From assembly GCA_002914805.1 (NCBI GenBank), contig JXTB01000238.1, positions 575,296 to 639,295 of the forward strand: 64,000 nucleotides of DNA, read 5' to 3'. Below are positions 47,988-59,486 of the stretch, piece after piece. The notes beneath the pieces were generated by a model, which had not been told where the DNA came from, ran no database searches, and was given only the letters and a program-made list of their open reading frames with translations. The stretch is from Parasponia andersonii. Its lineage: Eukaryota; Streptophyta; Magnoliopsida; Rosales; Cannabaceae. The position numbers were made by a program, and so were the translations under genes. How positions within the stretch are numbered: the stretch's first letter is position 1; every line of letters starts with the position of its first letter.

Positions 47988-48975
47988 TTAGTACTCAATG
48001 TGCCTCCACTTTTTGTTGGCCCATTTCTTCATTTTTTTAGAAGCTTTGTTCAAGTAGGCCCTAGCTAACTCCGCTTGTTCATGCGATGCCTTAGCAAACT
48101 TGAATGCTACAGGACTCTTCCCACTGTAACTTATTGCTAAGGCATGTGGGGTCATAGGTTGTTGACCCATGACTATCTCGAAGGGACTCTTGCCCGTAGA
48201 CTCACTCCTCTGGAGGTTAAACGAGAATTGGGCTACATCAAGTAACTTTGCCCAATCTTTTTGATTGGCACTCACAAAGTGCCTCAAGTATAGCTCTAGC
48301 AAGGCATTCACCCTTTCCGTCTAGCCATCGCTTTGGGGGTGAAAGCTAGTAGAAAAGTTTGAACCTATCAACTTGAACAATTCTGTCCAAAACCTTCCAG
48401 TGAATCGGGGATCACGATCATTTACGATGTTTGATAGGACTCCCCAAAGCTTCACGACATGCTTCATAAAGAGCTATGCAGTCTCATCGGCGAGACAATT
48501 AGGTGAAGTAGGTATAAAGGTGACATACTTGCTGAAGCAATCCACCACTACTATAATACTACCAAAGCCTTCTGACTTAGGCAGGCTAGTAATAAAATCC
48601 ATAGAAACACTCTCCTATGGCCTCTCAGGAATGGGGATAGGTTCCAACAATCTGCCCAGTGATTGTTGTTCCACCTTGTCTTGTTGGCACACAAGACAAG
48701 TTCGTACATAGGCCTCGACATCAGGCCAATAGTAGATAGATTTGATAAGAGCAAGAGTATGTTTCTGACCTAGGTGACTAGTCATAAGGAATCGTGGCAC
48801 TTTTTGATAAGCTTTTTCTTAAGTTCCCCCATTTAGGCACATAGAGTCGATTGCCTTTGGCATAGAGAAGTCCGTTGCTCAGCCAAAAACATCTCATCTT
48901 TCCTTCCGTTACTAGGGGCAGCATGCTCTTTGCAAGAACATCGTGTTCTAGTCCTTCCTTTATTTTCTTTCTCAA
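47988..48975 (-). pseudogene. Chromovirus integrase remnant
   Basis: The zinc-binding region is readable (SHLGQKHTLALIKSIYYWPD, then CLVCQQDK) at 48800-48615. The core is partly degraded between 48610 and 48320. The frame 48311-47988 holds the end of the core (QKDWAKLLDVAQFSFNLQRS, then GKSPFEIVMGQQP). Several stops and shifts are present. Confidence 0.85.
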
Positions 48976-49106
48976 GGTGCTATCGGGCCTGCTTAAGGCG
49001 GTTTGCTTAAGGCGGCCAGCTCTGCCTTTCTGCTTAGGGTATCTGCCACCACATTGGCCTTCCTAGGCTTGTATTCAAGCTTGTTATCAAATTCTGCCAG
49101 GAAGTT

Positions 49107-50916
49107 TTACCACCGAGCTTGCTTGGGACTTAACTTTTTTTTAGTTTGAAAGTAGCTTGTGGCTACGTTGTCAATCATGATCGTGAAGTGAGTACCCAAC
49201 AAGTAGTGTCGCCACACCCTTAGGCAATGGATGACTACTGTCATATTTTTTTCTTGCCGCGTGTAGCGTCTCTCGGTGTCATTGAGCTTTCGGCTTTCAT
49301 AAGCAATTAGATGCCCTTCTTGCATTAGAACTCTGCCAATAGCAAAGTCAGAGGCATCCTATGTAGCTCATATGCCTTTGAGTGATTGGGTAAGCTGAGA
49401 ACTAGCACTTCGCTTATCGCCTTCTTCAAGTCTTTGAATAAAACTTGACACTTAAATGTCCATTCCCAAGACTTGTTCTTCTTGAGCAGGTTAGTAAGTG
49501 GTGCTGCTCTTGCTGAGTAAGACTTAATGAATCGCCTATAATAGTTCACAAGTCCGAGGAAGAATCTTAACTCTGGCACCTTAGTAGGAGCTTCCCACTC
49601 TTGGATGGCTTACACCTTAGCTTCATCCATCATAAGTTTCCCATCCTTGATCTTATACCCTAGGAACATCACTTTCTCTTGTGCAAAAGAGCATTTCTCC
49701 TTCTTGATAAATTGTTGATTTTCCCTCAAGATCTCGAACACCTTCCTCAAATGTCCTAGGTGCTCTTCCATGGTGTTGCTATAGATGACTATATCATCAA
49801 GATAGACTACCACGAACTGATCGAGGTAGGGATGGAATAACTTATTCATGAGGGTGCAAAAGGTAGCAGGTGCATTGGTAAGACCAAATGGCATGACTAA
49901 GAACTCATAAGCACCATACCTTATCACGCACGTGGTCTTGGGCTCATCTCCCTTTGCTATACGCACTTGGTAGTACTCAAGCATAGATCAAGCTTTGAGA
50001 AGTATCTAGCATTCCCAAGTTGATCGAATAAGTCGGCAATAAGCGGGATAGGGTACTTGTTCTTCACCGTCACATTGTTAAGAGCCCGGTAATCAATGCA
50101 CATCCTTAATGAGCCATTTTTCTTCTTCTGGAACAACACTGGGGCACTGAAAGGAGCTTTAGAGGGCCTGATGAAACCTGCATCAAGCAACTCCTTAGTT
50201 ATTTCCGGAGTTCTGCTAACTCTAGAGGGGCCATTCGATAGGGACTCATCGCAGTTGGCCTCGTGCCTGGCTCAAGCTCGATTTCATGATCCACTTCCCT
50301 CCTAGGTGGAAGTTTCTTGGGCAGGGTGTCAGGCATCACATCTTGGAATTCATCCAAGACAGTTTGTACCTCCATGGGCAGGTTACCTTGAGCTTCCAAC
50401 TCTTCATCATCGTGCTCCTTTAGGATGGCCAAGTAACTCTCCTCCTCTCTTCTCAAGCCCTTCTTGAATTGAAGTGCAGAGAGTATTTCCCGCTTTTGTG
50501 GACCACTCCATTGGTACCACACAAGCCTTTTCACCATCCATGATGCACATAGAGTTGGCAAAAGGAACAGGGAATGCCCGCACTGCTTCAAGGAATTCCA
50601 AACCAAGCACTATCGCAAAATCATCTATTGGCACTACTGATAAGTCGACTTGGCCAGTCCATGCACCTAGGCTAGCCTCAACATCACGAGCAATCCCATG
50701 GATGGGACGTGTTGTGGAGTTCACTTCCTTGAGGGAGCCTCCTCCATTGGACACCATCAAGCCCAACTGCCTAGCTTCTTCAACAGAGATAAAGTTGTGG
50801 GATGCACCCGTGTCAACCAAGGCTTTAGTGGCTTTGCCATTGATTGTTGCATCCATAAAAAATAGGCCCTTAGCTTGTGACTTAGGGGGCGATCGCAAGG
50901 CATTAAGGAGTTGCAA
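49107..50916 (-). pseudogene. Chromovirus protease, RT and RNase H remnant
   Basis: Protease: frame 50916-50407 has the intact site ALVDTGASHNFIS and [24 protein letters not shown] (50300s), [49 protein letters not shown] and the catalytic VVYLDDIVIYS (both Asp present) at about 49810-49780. Frames break near 50200, 49980 and 49600. RNase H: frame 49325-49107, block LIAYESRKLNDTERRY, then TIMIDNVATSYF where the usual TDH is altered to IDN. Confidence 0.9.
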
Positions 50917-50999
50917 GGAACTAACACGTGCACCACCGTCCTCCTTATCACCCCCTTCTTGGCTTGGCTCAGAGGAAATTAAGGCATTGAGAGCTTTCT

Positions 51000-52136
51000 T
51001 CTTGGGACACTCACGTGCCCAATGTGGCCCATCGCAAAGAAAGCACTTGACTCTTGGCTTGGAGAAGTCATGGTCTTCCTTCTCTTTGCCTTTGTCTTTA
51101 TGCCTGTAGGAGGAACTATTTTTGTTCTATTTTCCTCCTTTTGTTTGCTTTCCCCTACTTTTTACTCTACCCCCTTCTTGTCTTTGGCCTTAGAAGGGTC
51201 CTTGTTGGTAGAGTAATCAACAAGACTCTCAGCTACCACAATAGCATCGGCCAATTCCTGGACGCCACGACTTTTGAGCTTTAACTTGGCCCAAATCTGA
51301 AGACCATCCATGAACAAGAATAGGGCATCTTTATCTGAAGTGTCAGGGACTTTGAGCAAGAGTGTGATAAACTCTTTCATATAGTCTCTAACACTACCAG
51401 ATTGTTTGAGGTGGCGAAGGCGGCCTCTCGCCTCCTCTTCGGCATTCTCGAGGAAGAATTGCCTTTTTAGCTCTCTTTTGAAGTCATCAAAGATGGCTAT
51501 AGTGCACACCCCTCGTTGCATCTCCCTGTGTCTCCGCCTCCACCATAGCATAGTGGTATCGGTTAGATACAAAGCAGTATTACGAATTTTACCAGCATCA
51601 TCCGTCACACCAGCGGCCTCAAAGTATTGTTCGAGTCCCCATAGGAAGTTCTCAACTTCCCTAGCATTGCGAATACCATTGAAGGTCTTTGGTTTAGGCA
51701 CCTCAACCTTTCTTGCCTCAATGGTTATTGTGATGGTTACCCCTGTAGCCACCGCTCACTTTCACAAAGCAAGATCGCCACCCATCTCATCTACTCTAAG
51801 TAAAACATTACTGAGTTCTCTTTGGAAGAGATCTCATATCTTGGCAATCTCCGAATGAAGGGACTCGATCTCGTGCCTTAAGTTGGCCTCTAGCCCACAA
51901 AGCGCATCTTTGATACCGCTGTGGATCTCTGTATCCTCAGTCTCCAAACTATCACAATGGTCATCTAGATCGTCTACGCGCTCGCCCAACGTGCCTAAGT
52001 TGGACTTTAGTCGGGACACTCTATCCTCTAAGCTAGTCACCACGTCTCTCAACTTGCCATGTGTAGCACTTTTCTTCCCTTCATCACACCCACGTTTAGA
52101 AGCACCAACTTCGACAGGGTCAGGAGTTGCAGCCAT
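51000..52136 (-). pseudogene. Chromovirus gag remnant
   Basis: ATG 52136 starts MAATPDPVEVGASKRG. The first part (52136-51834) is a coiled coil (heptads in LEDRVSRLKSNLGTLGERVD). After a frame break, 51752-51162 carries the gag core (block PKTFNGIRNAREVENFLWGL, then WWRRRHREM). The zinc knuckle near 51045-51005 reads CFLCDGPHWAREC, a CX2CX3HX4C variant seen in related chromovirus gags. Confidence 0.87.
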
Positions 52137-52184
52137 AGTATTTATTTAGGCAATGGAACCACCAAGATATAATGAGCAACCAAA

Positions 52185-52196
52185 GCTCTGATACCA
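52185..52196 (-). other. Primer-binding site of nested chromovirus
   Basis: The plus strand reads GCTCTGATACCA, the reverse complement of TGGTATCAGAGC (initiator Met tRNA). It is three bases from the 5' LTR edge. Confidence 0.9.
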
Positions 52197-52199
52197 CGC

Positions 52200-52817
52200 T
52201 ATCACGACCCTTGCCTTAAACTAGACAATCGTGCAGCACTTAGTACAGTCTGTCACACTAAGTCAGCCTACTAATACTCAAGAAAGGGATTTAGAGTAAG
52301 CTTTGAGACAAAGTGGAAAGGATGAGAGAGTTTAGGTGAATGAAAGCTTTGTATTACTCTTAGAATACTTACAACTCTCACAAATGAGACTTGTATACAA
52401 ATGAACCCAAGGGGTCCTTTATATAGGCAAAGCCTAAACCAACCAACGGTTATGATCGTGCCAAGTGGCATTATCTTACAAAAGATCTAGAATATTCTTA
52501 AATAAAGTTATAATATCTACAAAGATACTTACATAGAGAATTCTAGAACAAACATGGTCTAGATCCTTCTAAGAGGTTCACCTACCATCTTGACTCTTAC
52601 AAGTCATTCTAGGAGCTTCTAGGACCATCCAACCCATCTAGCACCATCTGGCCTTGTCTAGTACCTTCTAGGACTTAGTGGTGCCAACTAGAGTCTTCTA
52701 GCATGGCCAAGACCTTTCTTGATTATTCTAAAAGTGTCCACCATGTTCTATAGAGGACCTTAGTGTCATGAGCAATAACATTTGGATTTTGGGGAGCCAA
52801 ATGAGCGGGGCGTAACA
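52200..52817 (-). repeat. 5' LTR of nested chromovirus
   Basis: Plus-strand start TATCACGACC (TGTCACAACC in the other copy), end GGGGCGTAACA. It is 38 bp shorter than the 3' LTR, mainly through loss near 52745. Confidence 0.88.
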
Positions 52818-52821
52818 TGTA

Positions 52822-53471
52822 GCTAATAATCCACACCTTCGAGGGACTATCTTGACTGAAGCTCACAAGTCTAAGTTTGTAGTACATCCCGGTAGTACTA
52901 AGATGTACCATGACTTAAAGAGACAGTATTGGTGGAAAGGAATGAAACGAGACGTAGCTACTTTTGTGGCTAAGTGTATAACCTATTAGCAAGTAAAAGC
53001 AGAACATCAAAGACCAGCTGGATTACTTCAGCTATTTTCTATTCCAGAATGGAAATGGGATAAGATCACTATGTATTTTGTAACGGGATTACCAATAACT
53101 CAAAGGAAAAATGATGCAATTTGGGTAATTGTTGATCGAATGACTAAAACTGCTCATTTTATACCGATTCGAATTGACTTTTCTCTCAACAGAATTAGTC
53201 ATCTTTATGTGGATCACATTGTTCATTTACATGGAGTGCCTTCCAAGATTTACATCCAAGTTCTGGAGAGCTTTATAGAAAGCTTTGGGAACAGAACTAA
53301 ATCTTAGTACAGCTCATCACCCACAGACAGATGACCAATCTGAGAGAACAATTCAGATTCTAGAGAATATGCAATGCTCATGTATACTGGATGTTAGTGG
53401 AAGCTGGGATGATTATTTGTCGTTAGTGGAGTTTGTATACAACAACAGCTTCCAGACCAGTTTGGGTGTGG
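52822..53471 (+). pseudogene. Tekay integrase, first part
   Basis: Resumes after the nested chromovirus: KMYHDLKRQYWWKGMKRDVA, then the C-X-X-C region with a TAG in it (ITY, stop, QVK). The core follows in 53071-53307: YFVTGLPITQ, IWVIVDRMTKTAHFIP with the first Asp, and VLESFIESF where the family has a DRDPRF-like stretch, here lost. The block TAHHPQTDDQSERTIQILE with the Glu region is at 53300-53370. It is cut at 53471 by a copia relic. Confidence 0.87.
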
Positions 53472-55725
53472 TTTGGAATAATGTCATATAAAGCAGTTTA
53501 TTATTTAGACATTATAAACACTAATTATTGGATTATTTAGTATTTATTTGTTATTAATAAATTTCATGTTATGAATTTCTATTTCATTTATGTCTTATTA
53601 ATAAATTTCATGTTATGAATTTCTATTTCATTTATGTCCCATTGATATACATGTGATGTGTATATTTATCTTATGCAAATATTTAAAAGATTCCAAGATA
53701 TGAAAATGAGTAATATAGAATTATTCATTTGATGAGTTCATATGTGAGAGACATTATATTCTTTATTTCATTATATCTAAATTAAATTATTCACATTCTG
53801 CATATTGAAGATCGAATACTTTACTATGCCATAGAATGTAGTGTTGTCTATTTAATTAATGAAGTCTCTAATTATCGAAGTGAGTCTTCGGATAGAAACA
53901 CTAGTGTGTTATAAGAAAGTTATAACAGCATCGAACAGGACCTAGTGAATTAGAATTTAAAATTAAGTGTCGTAACTCCAATTTCTAATTTTAATAATCT
54001 AGCACTATTGTAAAAGACCTTAATCCTAGTGATTAACGAACTTACTTTCATGTGTTTTGTCTTTTTGAGTTACTAAAAGACTAGTTCCGATTTATGGTTC
54101 GAACTCCGGTATCTTAGAAGATAAGGTATATGGAATGTGTAGAACATTTTTCATGATGGACACCATGCATATGATATCACCTTGAGTTTTTTTAAATACT
54201 TGGATAATATAAACCAGGGCCCTAGTATTTACTATATGAATTTGACTTTGTTGGTATAAGCAGATACAAACACCATAGTCTACTATTATCTATTAGATGA
54301 AAAATGGCAACTCAAAGGTAAATATGTACTAGAAGGGTAATACAGTAATTTCACCCTACTAGTACGGCATTGCATTGGGAATATGTCTACAGGTATAGTA
54401 TATGCTAAATAAATCAAGCTAATTAATTATTAATAAGCTTCACAGAAAATAAATGACATTTAGTCTAAGAGTTCAATATTGGGCCTATAGTGGTGTGCCC
54501 CAATATTAATGGATAAGGACCAATCATAATTAAGAGTTAATTATGATAGTAGATAAATGATTCATTAGAGCTTGGGCTTTATGGATCTATCTAGTCTCCT
54601 GTCTAGCTCAAATTAAAGCCCAATAGTTATTTGATGATCAGTTGAGCCCAACAAGCCCAATAAGCCCATTAGGATTTACTAATCTCTCTATAGTTAAGAG
54701 AAAAGTTCTCTAGTAACCAGATATAAGTGTTACACATGAAACACCCCCTTAAGAAGAGAGTGTCACACGAAAAATAAAGAGAAAGAGAGCAGAGAAAATT
54801 GGCCACTACTAGGGATTCACTGTCCTTGGTGTTTCGGCCATCCCAGAGAAATTGGTTCGAAGAGATTATCTCCTTGTTCATCTGTGGATCTCTTTATTGG
54901 GAATCAAGAAGGTGACCACCCATCGGATCAATCAAATAACTTTCGAGAATAGACGGGAAGACAAGAAGGTTATGGAGTGAATCCGGGTATTGTTCTTATC
55001 TAGATCAAGAGTTAATTTATGTTAGATCATGATCCGAAATGTTTTGTAAAAAGAAATATTTTAAACGACCAATTCCATTGTGTTTCTTGATTTTACAAAA
55101 CTATGGTATTCTTGAAAATGATTTTATGAAAATATTTTCCGGAAATTTATTTCAGCTAACACCAGCAATTGGTACTAGAGCATGGTTTTATTCTTGATCT
55201 AGCATATCTTACTCCAGTCTATTCTCTTGTTGATTAATATTTTTGATTTCCGGAAAGGTTTTGTTTATGTTTGGTCTTTTTCATATTATAAGTATGCTCT
55301 AGTTTGTATGATGGTCAATAAATTCAATGAGTTTGAATGATTATTTGATTAGATATTGTTATGAGAAAATGATCATGTTTATTTTGTTTTTTTGTTTTCC
55401 GGCATGTTCTTGATTTTTATGTATTCATATTTTATGTTCTTGATAAAACTATGCATGGAAATGTTTTGATCTTTAATAGTTTTTTGGAGTTTTATGAAAA
55501 CTGTTTTTTCAATTTTAAAAAAAAATGAAACGACGGAGCGGTGCACAGCTAGGAGCTATGTGACTGCCCGCGTGAGCCCCGCGGGTGTGACCTGCGTGCA
55601 GGCCGTGCAGGCATGACCCCGCGCATGGCTGTGCGGGTGAGGCACCTTTGGCCGTGCATGGCCTGCAGGCTGCCTCCAAGTGTAGGCCGCGCGGGTGCAC
55701 CCCATGCATGCAGCTAACACCAGCA
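53472..55725 (+). mobile_element. Truncated copia-like element nested in Tekay integrase
   Basis: A 1696-bp LTR (53472-55167, start TTTGGAATAATG, end CAGCTAACACCAGCA) is followed by a primer-binding site TTGGTACTAGAGCA (from 55169). About 540 bp of leader follows, and then only the last 15 bases of the second LTR (CAGCTAACACCAGCA, 55711-55725). Host target duplication is TGTGG/TATGG (53467-53471 and 55726-55730) with one mismatch. Once it is removed the integrase frame is continuous. The body and nearly all of the 3' LTR are deleted. The leader end is strikingly GC-rich (55530-55710). Within the LTR is a 44-bp tandem duplication (53551-53638). Confidence 0.82.
53551..53638. repeat. 44-bp tandem duplication
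   Basis: TTATTAATAAATTTCATGTT starts at 53551 and again at 53595. The two units are essentially identical, so this is a recent duplication in the nested LTR. Confidence 0.9.
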
Positions 55726-55730
55726 TATGG

Positions 55731-56090
55731 CTCCATATGAGGTATTATATGGTAGACCATATAGGTCGCCCTTGTGTTGGGCTGACGTAGAGGAGCGAGT
55801 TTCTCTTGGGCTAGAATTGATACAAGAGACTACTGATAAGATCAACATGGTAAGAGAAAGAATTAAGGTTGTTCAGAATCATCAAAAGAGTTATGCAGAT
55901 CCCTTGAGACGAGAAGTAGAGTTTGACGTTGGTGACCAAGTGTTTCTAAAGGTCACACCAAGGCATGGAGTTACTAGATTTGGAGTTAAAGGAAAGTTAA
56001 TTCCAAGATATATTGGTCCATTTATGATTACTGCAAGAATTGGGCCAGTAGTATATCGATTAGACTTACCACCATAGTTGGGCCATGTGC
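55731..56090 (+). pseudogene. Tekay integrase, C-terminal part
   Basis: The frame reads APYEVLYGRPYRSPLCW (the conserved end of the integrase core), then VEFDVGDQVFLKVTPRHGV and YIGPFMITARIGPVVYRLDL, the GPY/F module, ending at a TAG at about 56075. It continues as LGHVHNIFHV(S-like)L in the same frame. This is the longest undamaged stretch of the Tekay integrase. Confidence 0.88.
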
Positions 56091-56119
56091 ACAATATCTT
56101 TCATGTTTTAATACTGAGG

Positions 56120-56370
56120 AAATATTTTTCTGACCATCTCATGTAATTCAATACGTGGAGATACAAATTCAAGAGGATGTTACTTATAAAGAGTAACCAA
56201 TTCGAATAATGGGAAGAGAACTCAAAGTGCTTCGCAATAGAGAAATTCCACTTGTCAAAATTTTTTGGAATCACCATAAGGAAGAAGAAGCCACTTAGGA
56301 ACTCAAGACAGAGATAAATGAAAAATACTCTCACTTGTTTAATTTTCAACTTGAAGTTGTACTTTGAGTG
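56120..56370 (+). pseudogene. Tekay chromodomain remnant
   Basis: Readable blocks are VEIQIQEDVTYKE, a TAA, PIRIMGRELKVLRNREIPLV, KIFWNHHKEEEAT, a TAG (Trp position) and ELKTEINEKYSHLF. This matches the C-terminal chromodomain-like tail of Del/Tekay chromoviruses. Two nonsense codons interrupt it. The purine tract and 3' LTR follow at once. Confidence 0.8.
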
Positions 56371-56420
56371 TATGCCTTGTACATAAATTTCGGGACGAAA
56401 TTCATTTAAGGAGGGAAGCA

Positions 56421-58630
56421 TGTGAAATCCCATAAAAATTGTAAGGACAAATTGGTCTTTTGACCCAAAAAGAAAAGATGAATTTGGACGGATTTAGGTC
56501 TAGGTTTATTTGGGTTTAAAAATTGGGATCAAAATGTAATTATTCAATGGTGTTTTTGAGAAGATTTTTAGAAAACTGGGTCCAAGTGCAAATGAGCAAA
56601 ACAGTGCTCAATTAACCAGAAGTTGACATGTGATGCTACAGTTACAGAAATTATCCATAAATCCCTACATTTTTTTCTTTCTTTTTCGATTTAGTCCCCG
56701 GAGCAAAACTCAAAACCCGAAATCCGGTGAAGCTCTGTTGAGCTACCTCCGGCCATCGTTGCCTCGCGCCACCAACTGGCATCGATGTCCTGCTATCGGA
56801 TGAAACTTCCGCTGCCAGATCAGCCTCGCTAGAAAAATGCAGAAAACTCCGCGGTTAGTTTTGCTCGCAAGAGCTGATTCCGGCCACCGTTCGCCGCAAA
56901 ACTAGTCGTCGTGGACTCGTCTCCTTACGGGCAATCTGGTGGTAGGTACCTCGTGTCTCAATTTTTCTCCGTTTGATTTTAATTTCGTTGGACAGTTTTG
57001 TGTGTAATTAGTTTTGAAATTGACTTTTCGATTGGACCGTTAGATTTTAAAATTAATATCAATTTTGGAATCTACGTTGAAAATAGTGAAAAATGAGATA
57101 TATATTGACTATGTTCCGAAACAGGCCCGAAAACGAAATCGGACGGCTCATATTTACCTCGATTTGTGTGTCGTGGGGGCTCGCATCTAAATTTGACAAA
57201 TTATATGTCTAGTCTAACCTAGGGTTTTTGGGTGCTCTGAATTCAGTGGTGAAGTCCGTTTCATGATTTGAAGCTCTGTTTGAAAATCAAATTTTCAAAC
57301 CAATGAACCAAAGCTTCGAAAATGACGTCCGCTCTTCTAAACGACACCCAAACGATGCCAAACTTTCTCCATAGCCTTGTAACGCTAGTTGGATGCTCGA
57401 TTGAGGTAGGGATTTGATTACTTGACTCAAAAATTAATTTAATTTATGAATTTTTTTATATTTTTAATTAATATAAAATTTCGTGAAATAATCTATAAAA
57501 ATTGTGTTTTTGTACATTTTTTACCTGATTTGGGATATAAACTATCTGAGAAGCACATTACACTGGTTAACGTGTCATATATACTGTTTTGGATTATTTT
57601 CTGTAGGAAATTAGATTTTTGGGTTTTGATAGAAAATAGCTATTGTAATGCCGAAATTTTCAGAAACTCCAAAATGGTTTGAGAACTCAGTTTTGAGGAC
57701 TGAAAGTGATTTCATTAAAGAATACTGCATGGTTATTTTGAGATTTTATGGAAATGTGGTATATCCTTATCCTATCATTCATATAAAAATTGCATACATT
57801 CACACATTTACGATACCCTATATTGGGTGGTCGGACTTACGATACCCCACATCGGGTGATCGGACTTACGATGCCCCATATCGGGTGATCGGACTTACGA
57901 CGCCTTTTTAGATGGCTCGGACTTATGAGTGATCCATTAGGATACTTTGGACATCATGATTGCATACATGGTTATATGTTGGCTTGAATGGATATGTACT
58001 GATTTTGATGGATGTTACAATGGTTTGAAATGTTTGAACCATTGGACTTTGATTTCTACTTGAGTTTTGTGAACTATTTTGAATGGAATACTAACTATGC
58101 ATGACCTTCAACATGAGTATATTTCATATATATGTAAGAACTTGTAATCGATTCTCTACTGGGCATTAGTTCACCCATTTCTTCCCCTCAGGTGGCACTC
58201 AGTGTAATTTAGATCAGAAGAGCTAGATCGAGGCATTTGCAGAACAACTAGTTTATTTATATTTTGGTAAATTCCTATGAGACTTGTGAAATATTTAAAT
58301 TTGATTAGGAATTTGGATTTTATTAAACTTTATACATTAGAATATGAAATCTGGACATGATTTGTATTACTTATGTCTGTGTTTGAGTGTGAGATGATTT
58401 GTGATGTACGACTATTAAATAACTATTTTAATTATGATCTATGTTTAATGAGTGACGCTTAACTGTGGGATTTTATTTTTAATTAAATATTTTGTTGAGG
58501 CCAGTTTTGAAAGGTTAGAGACCCCGGGGCAAAATTTTGAATGAATTAAGTCTTTTTGTTTATTTTTTTTTGGTATCTCTAATTTATGAAATATCCATTC
58601 TGCTATTGACCCCGGCCTCGGGTCATGACA
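56421..58630 (+). repeat. 3' LTR of Tekay element (2210 bp)
   Basis: Starts TGTGAAATCCC, ends GGTCATGACA, followed by TAATC (58631-58635). It has the 340-bp segment (about 56942-57290) that the 5' LTR lacks and three units of the 29-bp repeat (57810-57896). Confidence 0.92.
57810..57896. repeat. 29-bp tandem repeat in Tekay LTR
   Basis: Three units of ACGATRCCCYAYATYGGGTG-type sequence followed by RTCGGACTT. The 5' LTR has two units (40398-40455). A fourth, diverged unit (ACGACGCC...GGCTCGGACTT) follows. Confidence 0.85.
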
Positions 58631-58635
58631 TAATC

Positions 58636-59486
58636 TGGAGTAACCACACATAATCTCCTTTTAATATAGATGATCATGAGTTTAAATCTTCTTGACTATG
58701 CACAATTTATGTATTTATTTCATATATGTATATATATATATGAATAATGCTAAGTATTCCATAATTTGGACCAAATCTTTAATACTAACACAAGTGTTAT
58801 GTGAATTGGCATTAATGAATTAGTGAATATAATTAATTTATTTATAATAAACTTTAATTGGTGCACCTAATATCATCCATCTATATATACATATATCTAG
58901 TAGGTATATATATTTTTTTGGGATAATACTACACATCTCAACTTTTGTATCAACATGTGTGATATATAATTTATCATCAACTAATTGGTGTATTAAAACT
59001 TGGCACAAATAAATTAAACATTATCATTAATTGAGTGGCGATAAATCACATGCCACATATATTAGTGTTAAATATTTAATAAAAAGTTAGTATCTCAAGC
59101 ATTATTTTTTTTTCACCTATGAATATGTATTATTTTATTTGATTAAAAAATATCATGCATGTCTTTTCATACTAAAAAATAGAGAAAAAAATTATTAAAT
59201 AATGAATATTTTATTATTATTATTATTTTAACTACTCAAATTATAATAATTCTTAGATAATAATCCAACGACAAAAATAAAAAAAATCTACCGGATAGAG
59301 AATTTTATACATATATATATATATATATGTACATACATATAAAAATAGAAGAAGGGGTTTGGTAGACTATGCGCAGCAAAATTTTCATATGCATCAATAT
59401 ATAGAGACAGAGGGGTAGAGAGCACCTAAAAATTTAGTTGGTAATATTAGATAAAGAAGATGTAGTAGTGGAATATTTTTGCTTAC
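58636..59486 (-). other. Remaining intron of defensin-like relic 1
   Basis: AT-rich non-coding DNA between the Tekay insertion and exon 1 of the relic. With 38968-39312 it would have made an intron of about 1.2 kb before the insertion. The intron of the intact paralogue is 1.7 kb. It has short TA runs and nothing else I can name. Confidence 0.6.

Larger units (their letters stand above)
46861..52817 (-). mobile_element. Full-length Ty3-gypsy chromovirus, nested, inactive
   Basis: LTRs at 46861-47516 (3') and 52200-52817 (5') are nearly collinear. The host sequence on both sides carries TGTA (46857-46860 and 52818-52821), a four-base or imperfect five-base duplication. The primer-binding site TGGTATCAGAGC lies on the minus strand at 52196-52185, and a purine tract AGTAGAGGAGGG lies next to the 3' LTR. 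Minus-strand domains in order are gag with zinc knuckle, protease, RT, RNase H, integrase and chromodomain. Long open frames remain in each domain, but stops and shifts separate them. It is about 5.96 kb and sits in the RNase H-integrase linker of the Tekay element. Confidence 0.92.
39318..58630 (+). mobile_element. Tekay-type Ty3-gypsy chromovirus with three nested insertions
   Basis: LTRs at 39318-41193 and 56421-58630 are flanked by the 5-bp duplication TAATC (39313-39317 and 58631-58635). The primer-binding site TGGTATCAGAGC (41201-41212) matches initiator Met tRNA, and a purine tract AAGGAGGGAAGCA (56408-56420) precedes the 3' LTR. Coding order on the plus strand is gag with a zinc knuckle, protease, RT, RNase H, integrase and a degenerate chromodomain at the C-terminus (about 56190-56370), which places it with plant chromoviruses of Del/Tekay type. 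RNase H is split by an LTR unit at 44052-46262, the RNase H-integrase linker by a whole chromovirus at 46861-52817, and integrase by a copia relic at 53472-55725. Without these the element would be about 8.9 kb. Confidence 0.92.

Noticed and set aside
55515-55760. 81-codon minus-strand Cys/His-rich frame in the GC-rich block
   Set aside because: The Cys and His content comes from GCAxGC-type words in repeated GC-rich DNA. There is no ordered cysteine spacing or signal peptide, and the frame crosses the insertion boundary.
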